Positions 17,024 through 26,100 of a stretch of DNA of 64,000 bases are shown piece by piece (the first letter of the stretch is position 1; the number at the start of each line of letters is the position of its first letter). The DNA lies in the NCBI RefSeq assembly GCF_000455345.1, contig NZ_HG315691.1, positions 1-64,000 of the forward strand. The letters are read 5' to 3'. The notes below the pieces were generated by a model. The model ran no database searches and was not told where the DNA came from. It saw nothing but the letters and a program-made list of their open reading frames with translations. Source of the DNA: Halopiger goleimassiliensis. Its GTDB lineage: Archaea; Halobacteriota; Halobacteria; Halobacteriales; Natrialbaceae. The position numbers and the translations under genes are program-made.

Positions 17024-18691
17024 ATGGACGAACAAGTCGATCTGGATCGATTCGAGTCGCGGCGATCGACGGCGTACGCGAACCGCGGGATGGTCGCCAC
17101 GAGCCAGCCGCTGGCCGCGGAGGCGGGGCTGGAGATCCTGCGCGACGGCGGCAACGCCTTCGACGCGGCGGTCGCGACCGCCGCGACGCTCAACGTCGTC
17201 GAACCGACGTCGACCGGCCTCGGGGGCGACGTCTTCGCGCTCTACCGCACGGCCGACGGCGAGGTCGGGGCGATGCGCTCGTGTGGACCCGCCCCGGAGG
17301 GCGCGACCATCGACCGCGTCCGCGAGGCCCTCGAGAGCCACGACGATCCGAGCGCGTACTATCCCGAGTCCCGCGGCTACGCGGTCGACGGGGACGCGGA
17401 CGCCGACGAGTTGGAAATGCCGTTTCTCGGTCCCCACGCGGTGACCGTCCCCGGGACGGCGCGTGGGTGGGAACTGACCGTCGCGGAACTCGGCCGGAAA
17501 TCGCTGGGCGAGGTGCTCGAGCCCGCGATCGAGTACGCGACCGAGGGGTATCCCGTCTCGCCGGTCATCGCCCATCACTGGAGCGGTGCGGAGCGGCTGT
17601 TCACCGACGACCACGCCCGCGAGGCGTATCTCTTCGACGGCGAGAGCCCCGATCCGGGACAGACCGTTCGGCTCCCGGAACTCGGCGAGTCGCTCCGCAA
17701 GATCGCCGAACGGGGTGCTGACGTCGTCTACGAGGGCGAGATCGCCGACGCCATCGTCGAGGAGATCCAGTCCGCAGGCGGGTTCATGACCCACGACGAT
17801 CTCGCCGGTTTCGAACCCGAGTTCGTCGACCCCGTGAGCACGACCTACAACGGCGTCGAGGTTTACGAACTGCCGCCGAACAACCAGGGGCTGATCGCCC
17901 TCGAGGCGCTCAACGTCGCCGAGGAGATCGGTGCGGGCGATCACCCCTACGACTCGCCGGAGCGGATCCACGCGTTCGCCGAGGCCACGAAACTCGCGTT
18001 CGTGGACGGCCACCACTACGTGACGGATCCCGCGTTCGAGGAGATCCCGCCGCTCGAATCGAAGTCCTACGCGCGCGAGCGAGCGCGAGCGATCGGCGAA
18101 ACGCCGATCTCGAACCCCGAAATCGGCGTGCCGAACGCGAACGCCGAGGACGCCGACACCGTCTTGCTGACGGTCGGCGACGAGGAAGGAAACCTCGTCT
18201 CCTACATCAACTCGCGGTTCGCCGGGTTCGGCAGCGGACTCGTCGCGGGCGACACCGGCATCGCACTCCAGAACCGCGGCGCGTCGTTCTCCCTCGACCC
18301 GGACCACCCGAACAGCCTCGAACCGGGCAAACGCCCCTTCCACACGCTCGTCCCCGCGGTGGCGAAACTCGACGAGGACGACTGGATGGCGTTCGGCGTC
18401 ATGGGCGGGTACATGCAACCCCAGGGACACGTCCAGGTCCTGTCGAATCTCGTCGATTACGGGATGACGCCGCAGGAAGCGCTCGACGCGCCGCGATGGC
18501 GCTACCGCGAGGACGGCACCCTCGGCGTCGAGGAGCGACTTCCGTCGAAGGCGAAACTCGCACGGAAGGGCCACGACGTCGGCGTCCTGCCGCCGGTCAT
18601 GTTCGGCGGTGCCCAACTGGTCCGGCGGACCGACGGGACGCTCAGCGGAGCGACGGAACCGCGGAAAGACGGCGTCGCGATCGGGTACTGA
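17024..18691 (+). CDS. Gamma-glutamyltransferase family protein
   Basis: The 555-aa protein matches the gamma-glutamyltranspeptidase fold: GMVATSQPLAAEAGLEILRD with the following GGNAFDAAVATAATLNVVEP near residues 22-60, TGLGGDVFALY, and FLGPHAVTVPGTARGWEL. The self-cleavage site should be the Thr in EDADTVLLTVGDEEGNLVSY near residue 380, which would become the catalytic nucleophile of the small subunit. GGY and PRW motifs near the end are also typical. It lacks an obvious signal peptide, unlike bacterial periplasmic enzymes, so it may be cytoplasmic. A GTTTTAG box lies 28 bases upstream of ATG 17024. Substrate (glutathione-like or other gamma-glutamyl compound) is unknown; haloarchaea use gamma-glutamylcysteine. 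Confidence 0.9.
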   Translation: MDEQVDLDRFESRRSTAYANRGMVATSQPLAAEAGLEILRDGGNAFDAAVATAATLNVVEPTSTGLGGDVFALYRTADGEVGAMRSCGPAPEGATIDRVREALESHDDPSAYYPESRGYAVDGDADADELEMPFLGPHAVTVPGTARGWELTVAELGRKSLGEVLEPAIEYATEGYPVSPVIAHHWSGAERLFTDDHAREAYLFDGESPDPGQTVRLPELGESLRKIAERGADVVYEGEIADAIVEEIQSAGGFMTHDDLAGFEPEFVDPVSTTYNGVEVYELPPNNQGLIALEALNVAEEIGAGDHPYDSPERIHAFAEATKLAFVDGHHYVTDPAFEEIPPLESKSYARERARAIGETPISNPEIGVPNANAEDADTVLLTVGDEEGNLVSYINSRFAGFGSGLVAGDTGIALQNRGASFSLDPDHPNSLEPGKRPFHTLVPAVAKLDEDDWMAFGVMGGYMQPQGHVQVLSNLVDYGMTPQEALDAPRWRYREDGTLGVEERLPSKAKLARKGHDVGVLPPVMFGGAQLVRRTDGTLSGATEPRKDGVAIGY

Positions 18692-18879
18692 TCCCGACGA
18701 CTCCGGTGGCGCTATCGCCAGTTCCGTCGTCGCCTTCGCAACAGTGTATGGGGAAGTCCCACAATTCCTAACGATACGTTCGAATCTAGCTCGTTCCAGT
18801 TACAAAAATAATAACCATACTCATTACGGAGAACATCGAAAACCGACTGTCTTCCGAACGCGGGGGCGATGGAATACAG

Positions 18880-19170
18880 ATGACACCAACACGTTTGCGA
18901 ACGGACGAGGGAGAATCCGCCGTTACCGTACAGTACGATCGCTCCACGGACGACCCGCTGACGGTCGTGGTCGCCGACGCCGTCGCCACCGCCCGTGGCG
19001 TCGACGTCACCGAACTCGAGACACTGCACGACGCGATCGATACGGACGCGCTCGAGCGGTTGTTCGAGCCACACGCCGACGGCGCTCGAACCCGAGGCTC
19101 GGTGACCTTCGAGTATCAGGGCTGTCTGGTCACGGTCGGGGCAGACGGCGAGATTCGCGTGGAAACGTAA
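18880..19170 (+). CDS. HalOD1 single-domain protein
   Basis: The 96-aa protein is a stand-alone HalOD1 (halobacterial output domain 1). The pattern is clear: DPLTVVVADAVATARGVDVTEL near residues 24-45 (in two phrases), LHDAIDTDALERLF near 49-62, and SVTFEYQGCLVTVGADGEI near 73-91. In multi-domain proteins HalOD1 sits at the C-terminus of response-regulator-like proteins; single-domain copies are common in haloarchaea and have no assigned biochemical role. It faces a second HalOD1 gene at 19304-19561. AT-rich DNA at 18803-18816 (AAAATAATAACC) may hold the promoter. Confidence 0.8.
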   Translation: MTPTRLRTDEGESAVTVQYDRSTDDPLTVVVADAVATARGVDVTELETLHDAIDTDALERLFEPHADGARTRGSVTFEYQGCLVTVGADGEIRVET

Positions 19171-19303
19171 CCGAACGAAATCGGCGCGATCGCGGATCGT
19201 ATTGTCGGATCCTGTCAACCCACTCGGAGGCGGCTACTGGCAACCGCTACGACCGGCTGTTCGACCTCGCTCGAGCGAGGTGGGCTGACCTTCCGGGGGA
19301 CGA

Positions 19304-19561
19304 TCAGTCGGTCCGTGCCTCCTCCGTGACGGTCGCCTCGCCGACGTCGACAGTCCCAGTACTGTCCACGCGAACGGGTCGACCCCGGTAGACGAACTCG
19401 ACCGTCACGTCTGCCTCTGCCCGAGTCGACGCTACGAGGGCATCGAGCGCGTCCGTATCGACCACCTCGCCTAGCGGTGGCTCGAGGTCGAACGGATCGA
19501 TCCCTTCCGCAGCGGCGACTTGATTGACGATGCTGAGGCTCGGTTTCTCCCCAATCCCCAT
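19304..19561 (-). CDS. HalOD1 single-domain protein (second, convergent copy)
   Basis: An 85-aa HalOD1 domain: SLSIVNQVAAAEGIDPFDL near residues 8-26, LGEVVDTDALDALV near 30-43 and VTVEFVYRGRPVRVDSTG near 52-69. It differs clearly from the plus-strand copy, so the pair is an old duplication or two independent genes rather than a recent one. A TTTTATTTA box lies 27 bases upstream of its ATG, giving a leaderless transcript. The two genes end 133 bases apart, tail to tail. Function unknown. Confidence 0.78.
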   Translation of the reverse strand: MGIGEKPSLSIVNQVAAAEGIDPFDLEPPLGEVVDTDALDALVASTRAEADVTVEFVYRGRPVRVDSTGTVDVGEATVTEEARTD

Positions 19562-19583
19562 AATACAACCACAACTACGGACG

Positions 19584-19592
19584 TAAATAAAA
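19584..19592 (-). promoter_or_regulatory. TATA box for the minus-strand HalOD1 gene
   Basis: On the minus strand it reads TTTTATTTA, centred 27 bases before the ATG at 19561, the standard leaderless spacing. Confidence 0.6.
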
Positions 19593-19774
19593 CCACTGGC
19601 GATTTACTGGCAACTACCTGTCACTCGTTGCCCCGTCCGAGCAACTTGCTACGTACCTGATGCATCTGGTGGTATCGTCGGGTAGTCGAACGGGAACGGC
19701 TTCCACCACATCTCGTTATTCGTGGTACAGAACCTGCTATATATCGCCCGATTGTAACATCGCGGAGAACGTGA

Positions 19775-19838
19775 GTGGTCAGGGAGGGCTATCGAATCAC
19801 GGATGAACCCTCTGCGTTCATTACTCCATCGTGAAAAT
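19775..19838. repeat. Decayed, internally deleted copy of the tRNA-Met-end unit
   Basis: About 45 bases from 19775 (GTG..AGGGAGGGCT..CGAATCACGGA..CTGCGTTC) align with the start of the 155-bp unit; in the stretch after GGGCT I count 21 of 27 positions identical. The last dozen bases (ATCGTGAAAATG) align with its end (ATCGGAAAAGTG). The middle of the unit is missing. This is the copy farthest from the tRNA and the most changed, which suggests that it is the oldest. Confidence 0.6.
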
Positions 19839-19993
19839 GCCCGGGGAGGGCTCCGAACCATGGAAAGACTCACTGCGTTCGCCTTTCCTGCCTTGCGCTC
19901 ACTCCGTTCGCGCAAGACCTACGGGTTCGGAGCGAGCCGAGCACTTTTCCGAGAGTTGTCACTCGTCTTCGACTCGTGACGAATCGGAAAAGT
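19839..19993. repeat. 155-bp unit carrying the tRNA-Met 3' end, copy 1
   Basis: The unit starts with GCCCGGGGAGGGCTCCGAACC, which on the minus strand is the T arm and 3' acceptor strand of the neighbouring tRNA-Met. It then has three inverted repeats: GGAAAG/CTTTCC, CTTGCGC/GCGCAAG and a 12-bp GCACTTTTCCGA/TCGGAAAAGTGC pair (19941-19952 and 19984-19995). By reading, it differs from copy 2 by a single base (ATGG versus ACGG after the tRNA part). There is no protein-coding gene. Confidence 0.85.
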
Positions 19994-20148
19994 GCCCGGG
20001 GAGGGCTCCGAACCACGGAAAGACTCACTGCGTTCGCCTTTCCTGCCTTGCGCTCACTCCGTTCGCGCAAGACCTACGGGTTCGGAGCGAGCCGAGCACT
20101 TTTCCGAGAGTTGTCACTCGTCTTCGACTCGTGACGAATCGGAAAAGT
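19994..20148. repeat. 155-bp unit carrying the tRNA-Met 3' end, copy 2
   Basis: Tandem to copy 1 with exactly the same 155-base period; it ends where the real tRNA 3' end begins (20148/20149). Its large inverted repeat is at 20096-20107 and 20139-20150, so the right arm includes the tRNA discriminator and last two acceptor bases. Viewed from the tRNA, each unit lies immediately downstream and ends with a fresh copy of the tRNA 3' end, the arrangement left by site-specific insertion at a tRNA gene or by unequal exchange. Confidence 0.85.
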
Positions 20149-20299
20149 GCCCGGGGAGGGCTCCGAACCCTCGATCTCCGCATGTCCCAGGTTCGAGGCT
20201 CGGCGGTCCTCGTTCGGGACACGGAGGCTTCCAAGGCGAACCGCACCGAATCTCTGAACCCTATGAGTGCGGCGCTATGTCCAGCTAAGCCACCCGGGC
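20148..20299 (-). tRNA. tRNA-Met (anticodon CAT) with a 78-nt intron
   Basis: On the minus strand the acceptor GCCCGGG (20299-20293) pairs with CCCGGGC (20155-20149), with A as discriminator at 20148. The anticodon stem CCGCA/TGCGG encloses the loop C-T-CAT-A-A, which is interrupted after position 37 by an intron at 20184-20261. The T arm is GAGGG-TTCGGAG-CCCTC. GGTTC near the intron start pairs with GAACC near its end, consistent with a bulge-helix-bulge splice site. Haloferax elongator tRNA-Met is known to carry an intron of similar size (about 75 nt), so this is most likely the elongator rather than tRNA-Ile2. Mature length 74 bases. Confidence 0.92.
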
Positions 20300-20325
20300 T
20301 CAGTTTCCCGTAGTCGACTGCATTT

Positions 20326-20333
20326 CTTTAACC
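20326..20333 (-). promoter_or_regulatory. Promoter TATA-like box for tRNA-Met
   Basis: On the minus strand GGTTAAAG followed by AAATG lies about 27-34 bases before the tRNA 5' end at 20299, the expected place for an archaeal tRNA promoter. Confidence 0.55.
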
Positions 20334-20447
20334 TTCTCATTCGGCGTCGCCGTGCAACGGCGACCCACGGAGGTCGTTCGGGAACGTCCGCGTGGCCGAC
20401 AGGTCCGACCCACGGATTTATCACAGGGTCGTACGAACTACCGCGAC

Positions 20448-21545
20448 ATGAGCGTTCCCGGTATCGTTCAGTCTACTCTCGACGGCGAGGAAATCGCGAC
20501 GCGGGTCTCTCTCGGCGGTGAGGACGAACTTTTCGTCACGCCGACGCGAACGCTCGTCTATCGGGCCGAAGGACTGTTGAGCGACGAATCGGTCGAGGAG
20601 TTCTCCCACGAGGCCGATCGGCTCACCCTCTCGGAAGGGCGCCGAAAGACCACGTTCACGCTCGAGTACCCCCTCGAAGGCACCTCGGAGTTTACGATCC
20701 CCTCGAGCAAGACGGACGCGGCGTTACATCCGGTTCTCGCGGGCGTCTTGAACGGCAACGACATCACCGAGGCCGGCGAGACGGTCGTCCAGACCTACCG
20801 CTTTAGCGAACTCACGCTGATCGTGACGAGCGACCGCCTCGTCAAACACATCGGCAGCGCCGTCTGGGACGAGGACTACGAGGAGTATCACTACGGCGAC
20901 GTCACGAACCTCGACTTCGAGGCCGGCAGCGTCGCGACCCAGATCGTTCTCGAGGTCGACGGCCGCCCACAGCGAATCAAGGCCCCGAACGACGAGGCCG
21001 ACGACCTCAGCGAACGACTCAAACGAGCGCTCTTCGAGTACCACGACGTCGACTCGCTCGAGGAGTTGAACGCGCTGGTCGACGACGACGGGACGGAAGA
21101 GTCCGAGTCGTCGATGGACTTCGGCGACGGCGTCGATCCGCTGAACGCGGACCCGCCCGAACCGGAGGAGTACGAGGGCGAGGCCGCCGCCGAGACGACC
21201 ACGCAGTCGGCAGGCAGCGAGGCCACGACGGCCGAGTCGACTGCCGGAGGTCCTGTCGAGTCGGACGACGGCGGCGACACCGCCGCCGAAAGCGACTGGG
21301 AGTTCGAAACTGAGTCGGGATCGGACACCTCCTCGACTACCGTCGAGGCCGGCGACGTGTTCGAGGACGCCGACGCTACCGACGAGGCGGTCGTCGAGAG
21401 TGACCCGACGAGCGGAGACGCCGACGCCGAGATTCTCGAGCGCCTCGAGGCACTCGAGACGGCGGTCGAAGCCCAGTCCGAACGCATCGAAGCACAGCAG
21501 GAGACGATCGAACAGTTGATCGCGGAACTCCGCCAGGGACGGTAA
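20448..21545 (+). CDS. DUF7115 domain protein
   Basis: The 365-aa protein has an N-terminal DUF7115-type domain (residues about 1-200) beginning MSVPGIVQSTLDGEEIATRV and containing DELFVTPTRTLVYRAEGLLS, which resembles a pleckstrin-like beta fold, present twice (the second around LTLIVTSDRLVKHIGSAVW). Residues about 215-325 are a low-complexity acidic Ser/Thr/Glu linker. The last 40 residues form a predicted coiled coil (ILERLEALETAVEAQSERI and on). It is haloarchaea-specific with no known activity; the coiled coil suggests oligomerisation. ATG 20448 has a GATTTATC box about 30 bases upstream. Confidence 0.8.
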   Translation: MSVPGIVQSTLDGEEIATRVSLGGEDELFVTPTRTLVYRAEGLLSDESVEEFSHEADRLTLSEGRRKTTFTLEYPLEGTSEFTIPSSKTDAALHPVLAGVLNGNDITEAGETVVQTYRFSELTLIVTSDRLVKHIGSAVWDEDYEEYHYGDVTNLDFEAGSVATQIVLEVDGRPQRIKAPNDEADDLSERLKRALFEYHDVDSLEELNALVDDDGTEESESSMDFGDGVDPLNADPPEPEEYEGEAAAETTTQSAGSEATTAESTAGGPVESDDGGDTAAESDWEFETESGSDTSSTTVEAGDVFEDADATDEAVVESDPTSGDADAEILERLEALETAVEAQSERIEAQQETIEQLIAELRQGR

Positions 21546-21568
21546 GCAGGCGACGCTGCACTCGCGAG

Positions 21569-21964
21569 TTACTCCCGTCCCGTCACTTTTCGGATACACG
21601 AGGAACCGAACGGTCCCAGTTCTCCCGCCTCGAGGTCGATGAAGTACCCCGTCGAGAGGCTCGAACCACACCGCTGGCACGTGAACTCCCCCTCTTTCGT
21701 GATCACGTCGCTATCGAAACTGACGTACTGGCGACTCTTCGGGCGGACGATGCCGTCCTCGCGGGCGACGATCCCCCGGAGTTCGGCCTCGTCGAGGATC
21801 GTCCGGGTGACCGTCGGATCGGTCGTCACCGTCTCGATCCGATCGACGACGTCAGCGAGCGGCAACGACTCGTGCTCTAGGCGCTCGAGCAACGCGAGTC
21901 CTAGTTCGACCCGGTCGTCGTCGATGCCGTCGTAGCCCCCACCCGTTGACTCGTCCCGATCCAT
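21569..21964 (-). CDS. DUF5830 family protein
   Basis: A 131-aa haloarchaeal protein. The first 75 residues look like a helical, winged-helix-like domain (VELGLALLERLEHESLPLAD, then DPTVTRTILDEAELRGIV). The C-terminal part has EFTCQRCGSSLSTGYFIDL and FGSSCIRKV, giving a likely zinc site from CxxC plus a later cysteine. DNA or RNA binding is plausible but not shown. A CGTATATTC box is centred about 29 bases upstream of the ATG. It converges on the DUF7115 gene, 23 bases away. Confidence 0.75.
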   Translation of the reverse strand: MDRDESTGGGYDGIDDDRVELGLALLERLEHESLPLADVVDRIETVTTDPTVTRTILDEAELRGIVAREDGIVRPKSRQYVSFDSDVITKEGEFTCQRCGSSLSTGYFIDLEAGELGPFGSSCIRKVTGRE

Positions 21965-22143
21965 CGGTGTGTGCTGTCGGGGCTGGTCGAATATACGGAT
22001 TACTGTAACGGTTTACCGGCGCACCCGCCGCCCGGGTTGCAGTTGCACGGGAACTGACCCACAGTAACTCGTATAACCGTTGCATCGGACCGGAACCGCC
22101 GCGAGACACAAAAGTTTCAACACTCGACTGAAAACTCCGATCG

Positions 22144-22866
22144 ATGTCGACGCCGTCGACCCGCGCGCTCGTCGGACTCGCGCTGGTCAGTTCGATCCTC
22201 GTGGCCGGCCTGCTCGTCTCGCCGTCGGCCGTGATCGGGACGCTCGAGACGCTTTCGGCCGATCCCGTGGTTTTCGGAGCCGTCGTGGCCGCTCTCTACC
22301 TCGTTCGGCCGCTGCTGGCCTGGCCGACGACGCCGCTCGCGATCGTCGCCGGCTACGGCTTCGGGGTCGCGATGGGCGTTCCGATCGCGTTACTCGGCGT
22401 CCTCGTGACGGTCACCCCGGTCTTTCTCGTGGCACGCCGGGTGATGGATCCCGGGCGAGGCTCGACCGGCCCACTGTCCTCGAGCGGCTCCCTCGGCGGC
22501 GTGATCGACCGCGCCGCGCGGGTGACGAAACGGTACTACCGAACGGCCGGTCCCCTTCGAGGGGTGATCGCCTCCCGTCTCGCACCGATTCCATCCGACG
22601 TCGCGACCTGTGCGGCCGCAGCCAGCGGCGTCCAACTGCGGTACTTCCTCGCCGGCACGGCCATCGGCGAACTCCCCTGGACGATCGCAGCGGTCGTCGT
22701 CGGCAGTTCCGCGGCGACGATTACGACCGGTGGACTCGGCGACCTCGGTCTCGAACTCTCGGTCGTCTGCGGACTGGCCGCCGCGGCGTTACTCGCCGGT
22801 CCCGTCTACAGAGCCCTCCAGACGCGGGTCAACGCTCGAGACGGAAAGCGGTCGCTCGATAGCTGA
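22144..22866 (+). CDS. TVP38/TMEM64 family membrane protein
   Basis: The 240-aa integral membrane protein fits the TVP38/TMEM64 (DedA-like, VTT domain) family. It has hydrophobic segments near residues 8-28, 43-75, 79-97, 170-190 and 205-225. The characteristic region is GVIASRLAPIPSDVATCAAAASGVQLRYFLAGTAIGE, with the conserved arginine, proline and glycine pattern of re-entrant helices, near residues 142-178 (phrases RLAPIPSDVATC and FLAGTAIGELPW). Eukaryotic relatives are lipid scramblases; the archaeal substrate is unknown. Ends 18 bases from the zinc-finger gene on the other strand. Confidence 0.82.
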   Translation: MSTPSTRALVGLALVSSILVAGLLVSPSAVIGTLETLSADPVVFGAVVAALYLVRPLLAWPTTPLAIVAGYGFGVAMGVPIALLGVLVTVTPVFLVARRVMDPGRGSTGPLSSSGSLGGVIDRAARVTKRYYRTAGPLRGVIASRLAPIPSDVATCAAAASGVQLRYFLAGTAIGELPWTIAAVVVGSSAATITTGGLGDLGLELSVVCGLAAAALLAGPVYRALQTRVNARDGKRSLDS

Positions 22867-22883
22867 TTCGCTACCGTGGTCGG

Positions 22884-23057
22884 CTACAGAAACGGATCGC
22901 TACAGTCGATGATCGGCCCGTGCTGCGGACAGACGTACTTACAGTGGCGCTCGTACAGCAGCGCCTCACAGTGTGGACAGGTCGGCGCGCCGTTCGCCCC
23001 GGTCTCGAGCGGTCCGTCGCTCGATCCCCGGTCCGTCCCCTCGTCGCCGGAACTCAT
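22884..23057 (-). CDS. Small zinc-finger protein (57 aa)
   Basis: The 57-aa protein has a low-complexity N-terminus and a compact C-terminal zinc motif: APTCPHCEALLYERHCKYVC then PQHGPIIDCSDPF. The pattern C-x2-C-x8-C-x3-C with nearby histidines and a last cysteine can bind one or two zinc ions. It resembles the haloarchaeal small zinc-finger family named after HVO_2523, although I cannot confirm that by search. A CTTAG-type box is centred about 28 bases before the ATG, supporting the start. Such small proteins in Haloferax influence growth and stress behaviour. Confidence 0.75.
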   Translation of the reverse strand: MSSGDEGTDRGSSDGPLETGANGAPTCPHCEALLYERHCKYVCPQHGPIIDCSDPFL

Positions 23058-23156
23058 ACGTCCGTCTCGGGGAGCCAGTCGCTAAGTAGTATCGGTGGTC
23101 TCGAGCCGAAACGCGAATCGAAAGAACGAACCCGTCAGTCGGACGCTACGCCCGGC

Positions 23157-26100
23157 TCAGCACTCGCTCCAGCCACAGGACTCGCAGGTCTTGCAGCCTT
23201 CCGAGTAGTACAGCGACAGCGAGCCACACTCGGGACACTCGGGCGACTCGCCCGCGTCGATGAGGTCCTGCGTGGCGTCCCCGGATTCGCTACTCGCGGC
23301 GGCCGCACCGCCGTCGGTCTGACGGTCGACAGCGCCGGCGTCGGCCGACTCCTCTAGGGTCTGCTGGGTCGGGTACGGCTTGTCGATCTCGTCCTCGAGG
23401 TAGCGACGCATCGCGGTGCCGATGGCGTCCGGGATGGACTGGATCTGTTCGCCCTTGTCCCAGGCGACCTTCGGCGAGCGCGTACCGCAGAGTTCGTCGA
23501 CGATCTCCTCGGGGTCGACGCCCGAGCGCAGCGAGGTCGAGATGACTTTCGCCAGGGCCTCGGTGAAGGAGTTGGTGAAGCCGCCGGAGTGGCCGATGTT
23601 CGCGAACAGTTCGAACGGCTGGCCGGTCTCGGGGTCCTCGTTGATCGTCACGTAGACCTTGCCGTAGCCGGTGTCGATGCGCTGGCTGACGCCCTGCAGG
23701 GCGTCGGGTCGTTCGCGTTTCTCGGTGAAGTCGACGTGAACCGGCTTCTCGCCGTCGTCGCCGACCAGTGAGTCGACGTCCGCCTCGAGGACGTCGGCGA
23801 CCTCCTCGCTCTCGAGGAACTCCTCGAGGCCGCCGAAGATCTCGTCGATCTGCTCGACCAGGGCCTGGGCGGCCTCGGTCTCGTCGGCGAAGTCGGTGTT
23901 CTCGGCGCGAGTCGTCAGCACCTGCTTGCTGCGGGTGCCGTCGCGGTAGTAGGTGACGCCCTTGCCGCCGTGCTCGTAGATGTACTCGAAGACCTCCTTG
24001 GCGTCCTCGAGCGTGGAGTCGTTGGGTGCGTTGACGGTCTTCGAGATGGCGGAGTCGACGCCCTCCTGGCAGGCGACCTGGACGCCGGCGTGCTCTTTCG
24101 CCGAGAGGTCGCCGGTCGTGACGAACAGTTCGCCGATGGCGTCGGGTACCGTCGAGAGGCCCTCGACGCCCTCGAACTGGTTGGTCGCCATCTGCTCCTG
24201 GGCCTCCTCCTTGACTGCTTCGACGTCGATGTCGTTGTCCTCGAGGACGCGCAGGAAGTAGTCGTCGAACTCGACGAGCATCTCGTCGCCCTGGACGTCG
24301 TCGGAGACGTTCTTGTAGTAGGCGACGTTGTAGATCGGCTCACAGCCACCGGTGGTGTTGCCGACCATGCTCGTGGTGCCGGTCGGCGCGATGGTCGTCG
24401 TGTTGTGGTTCCGGATCGGGAACCCCTCGGCCCAGTCGTCGGCGTCGAGGCCGGTCTGCTTCTCGAACCACTCGCGGTACTCGGTTGGGTTGGCGTACTT
24501 GGACTTGTCCCACTCGTCGAAGCTGCCCCGCTCCTCGGCGAGTTCGTGGGAGGTCCACTTCGAGGTGTGGTTGATGTGACGCATCAACTGGCGCGCGACC
24601 TCGTTGGAGGCCTCGCTGCCGTACTCCATGCCCAGCTGAATGTACAGCTGGGCCAGCCCCATGATTCCCAGCCCGATCTTGCGCATCTCCCGGACCTTCT
24701 GCTCGATCTTCTCGACCGGGAAGTCGCTCATCGTGACGACGTTCTCGAGGAACCGCGTCCCCATCTCGATGCGCCGATCGAACTCCTCGAAGTCGACGGC
24801 CTCCGCGAGGAAGGCGTCGACGGCGTCCTCGAGCGAGTCGTACTCGTCGCCGTGCTCGTCGTACCAGACACGCCAGTCGGGTGCGTCCAGGTCGGCCAGC
24901 GTCGAGAGGTTGATGTGCCCGAGGTTACAGGCCTCGTACTCCTCGAGTGGCTGTTCCCCGCAGTTGTGGACGACGAGACCGTTGGCAACGAACGAGTGCG
25001 TATCCGGCTCGGTCAGATCGTAGACTGCTTCGTGTCCGTCGTGTTCGACGGCTTCGACGGTCGCCTCGAATCGTTCGCTGTACGGACCGCGGTCGTACTC
25101 CGAGAGACGCTGCTCGAGTGCGTCGGTCTTGTAATCGAGCAGGAACCCGATCTCGTCGGCGAACCGCTCGAGGTTATCCTTGACGATGACGAGTTCGTGC
25201 TGATCCTTCGTCTCGTACTCTTTCGTTCCCCCGTTGCCGTCTGAGAGTTCTCGAGTCCCTGCTTCCTTGCGGTTTTCGTAGATCTTGCTGGCGATTCCGA
25301 AGTTGAGGAGGAGCTGCTGGACGTCGCCGAGCAGATTAGCATCCGAACTCCACAGGCGAACCGAGACGCCTTTTTCGACGTTGCCCTGAACGCATCCGTC
25401 CGCAGTGAACAGCGACTGGAGGAATCCGCGCGCCATCTCCTCACTGCCGCGCATCACTGCATCGGGGACCTGGAGTTTGTCCTCTGTGAGGCCGACTTCC
25501 TCGGCGTACTCGTAGAGGCGAGCAGATCGAATGCGCTGTTCGATCGCCTGCGCACCGCGGTATCCGTCGTCACGAGTTATCTCGTTGACTCCGATGTCGT
25601 AGTTTGCGTTACCGAGCGGCTCGCGAACGACCTCGTTGACGTCCTCAGCGAGAGCTTCGGAAATCTCGGCGTCCTCGTCGTAGAAGTTCAGCACGGCACG
25701 TTCTTCACCGTGCTTGAGGTGGCCGTCTCCGACGAGCCAGCCGAGCGTTCGGCCTTCTTCGGCGGTTCCGTGTTGGCCGAATTCACCCTTACGATTCTGA
25801 ATGTGGACTGTATCGCCGGTATCGAGATCTTGTGCTTCGACCCAACCGTCGTCAGTCATGACGCGGTGGTCTGCAGTGAGTCGAAGCTCGTACCCTTCCT
25901 CGGTAGTCAGCTTGTAGACGTCCTTCTCGCCGGTCTTGTAGACGCTACTAGCTTCCTTCACGCGGTCCTCACTGAGACGTCCGTCGACTACGACATCACG
26001 CGCGATCCCTCGCTCGTACAGCTCTTCGGCTTCGACTAGACCGTTTTCCGTGCTGATGAGCGTATCTCCGGTGACACACGGATTCGTCGCGAGAATCCGG

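Noticed and set aside
19839-20148. CRISPR array
   Set aside because: There are only two full tandem copies, with no short repeats separated by unique spacers.
19649-20313. Several frames inside the tRNA-Met repeat region
   Set aside because: They arise from the 155-bp repeats and the tRNA; repeated copies give almost the same peptide, with no start signals.
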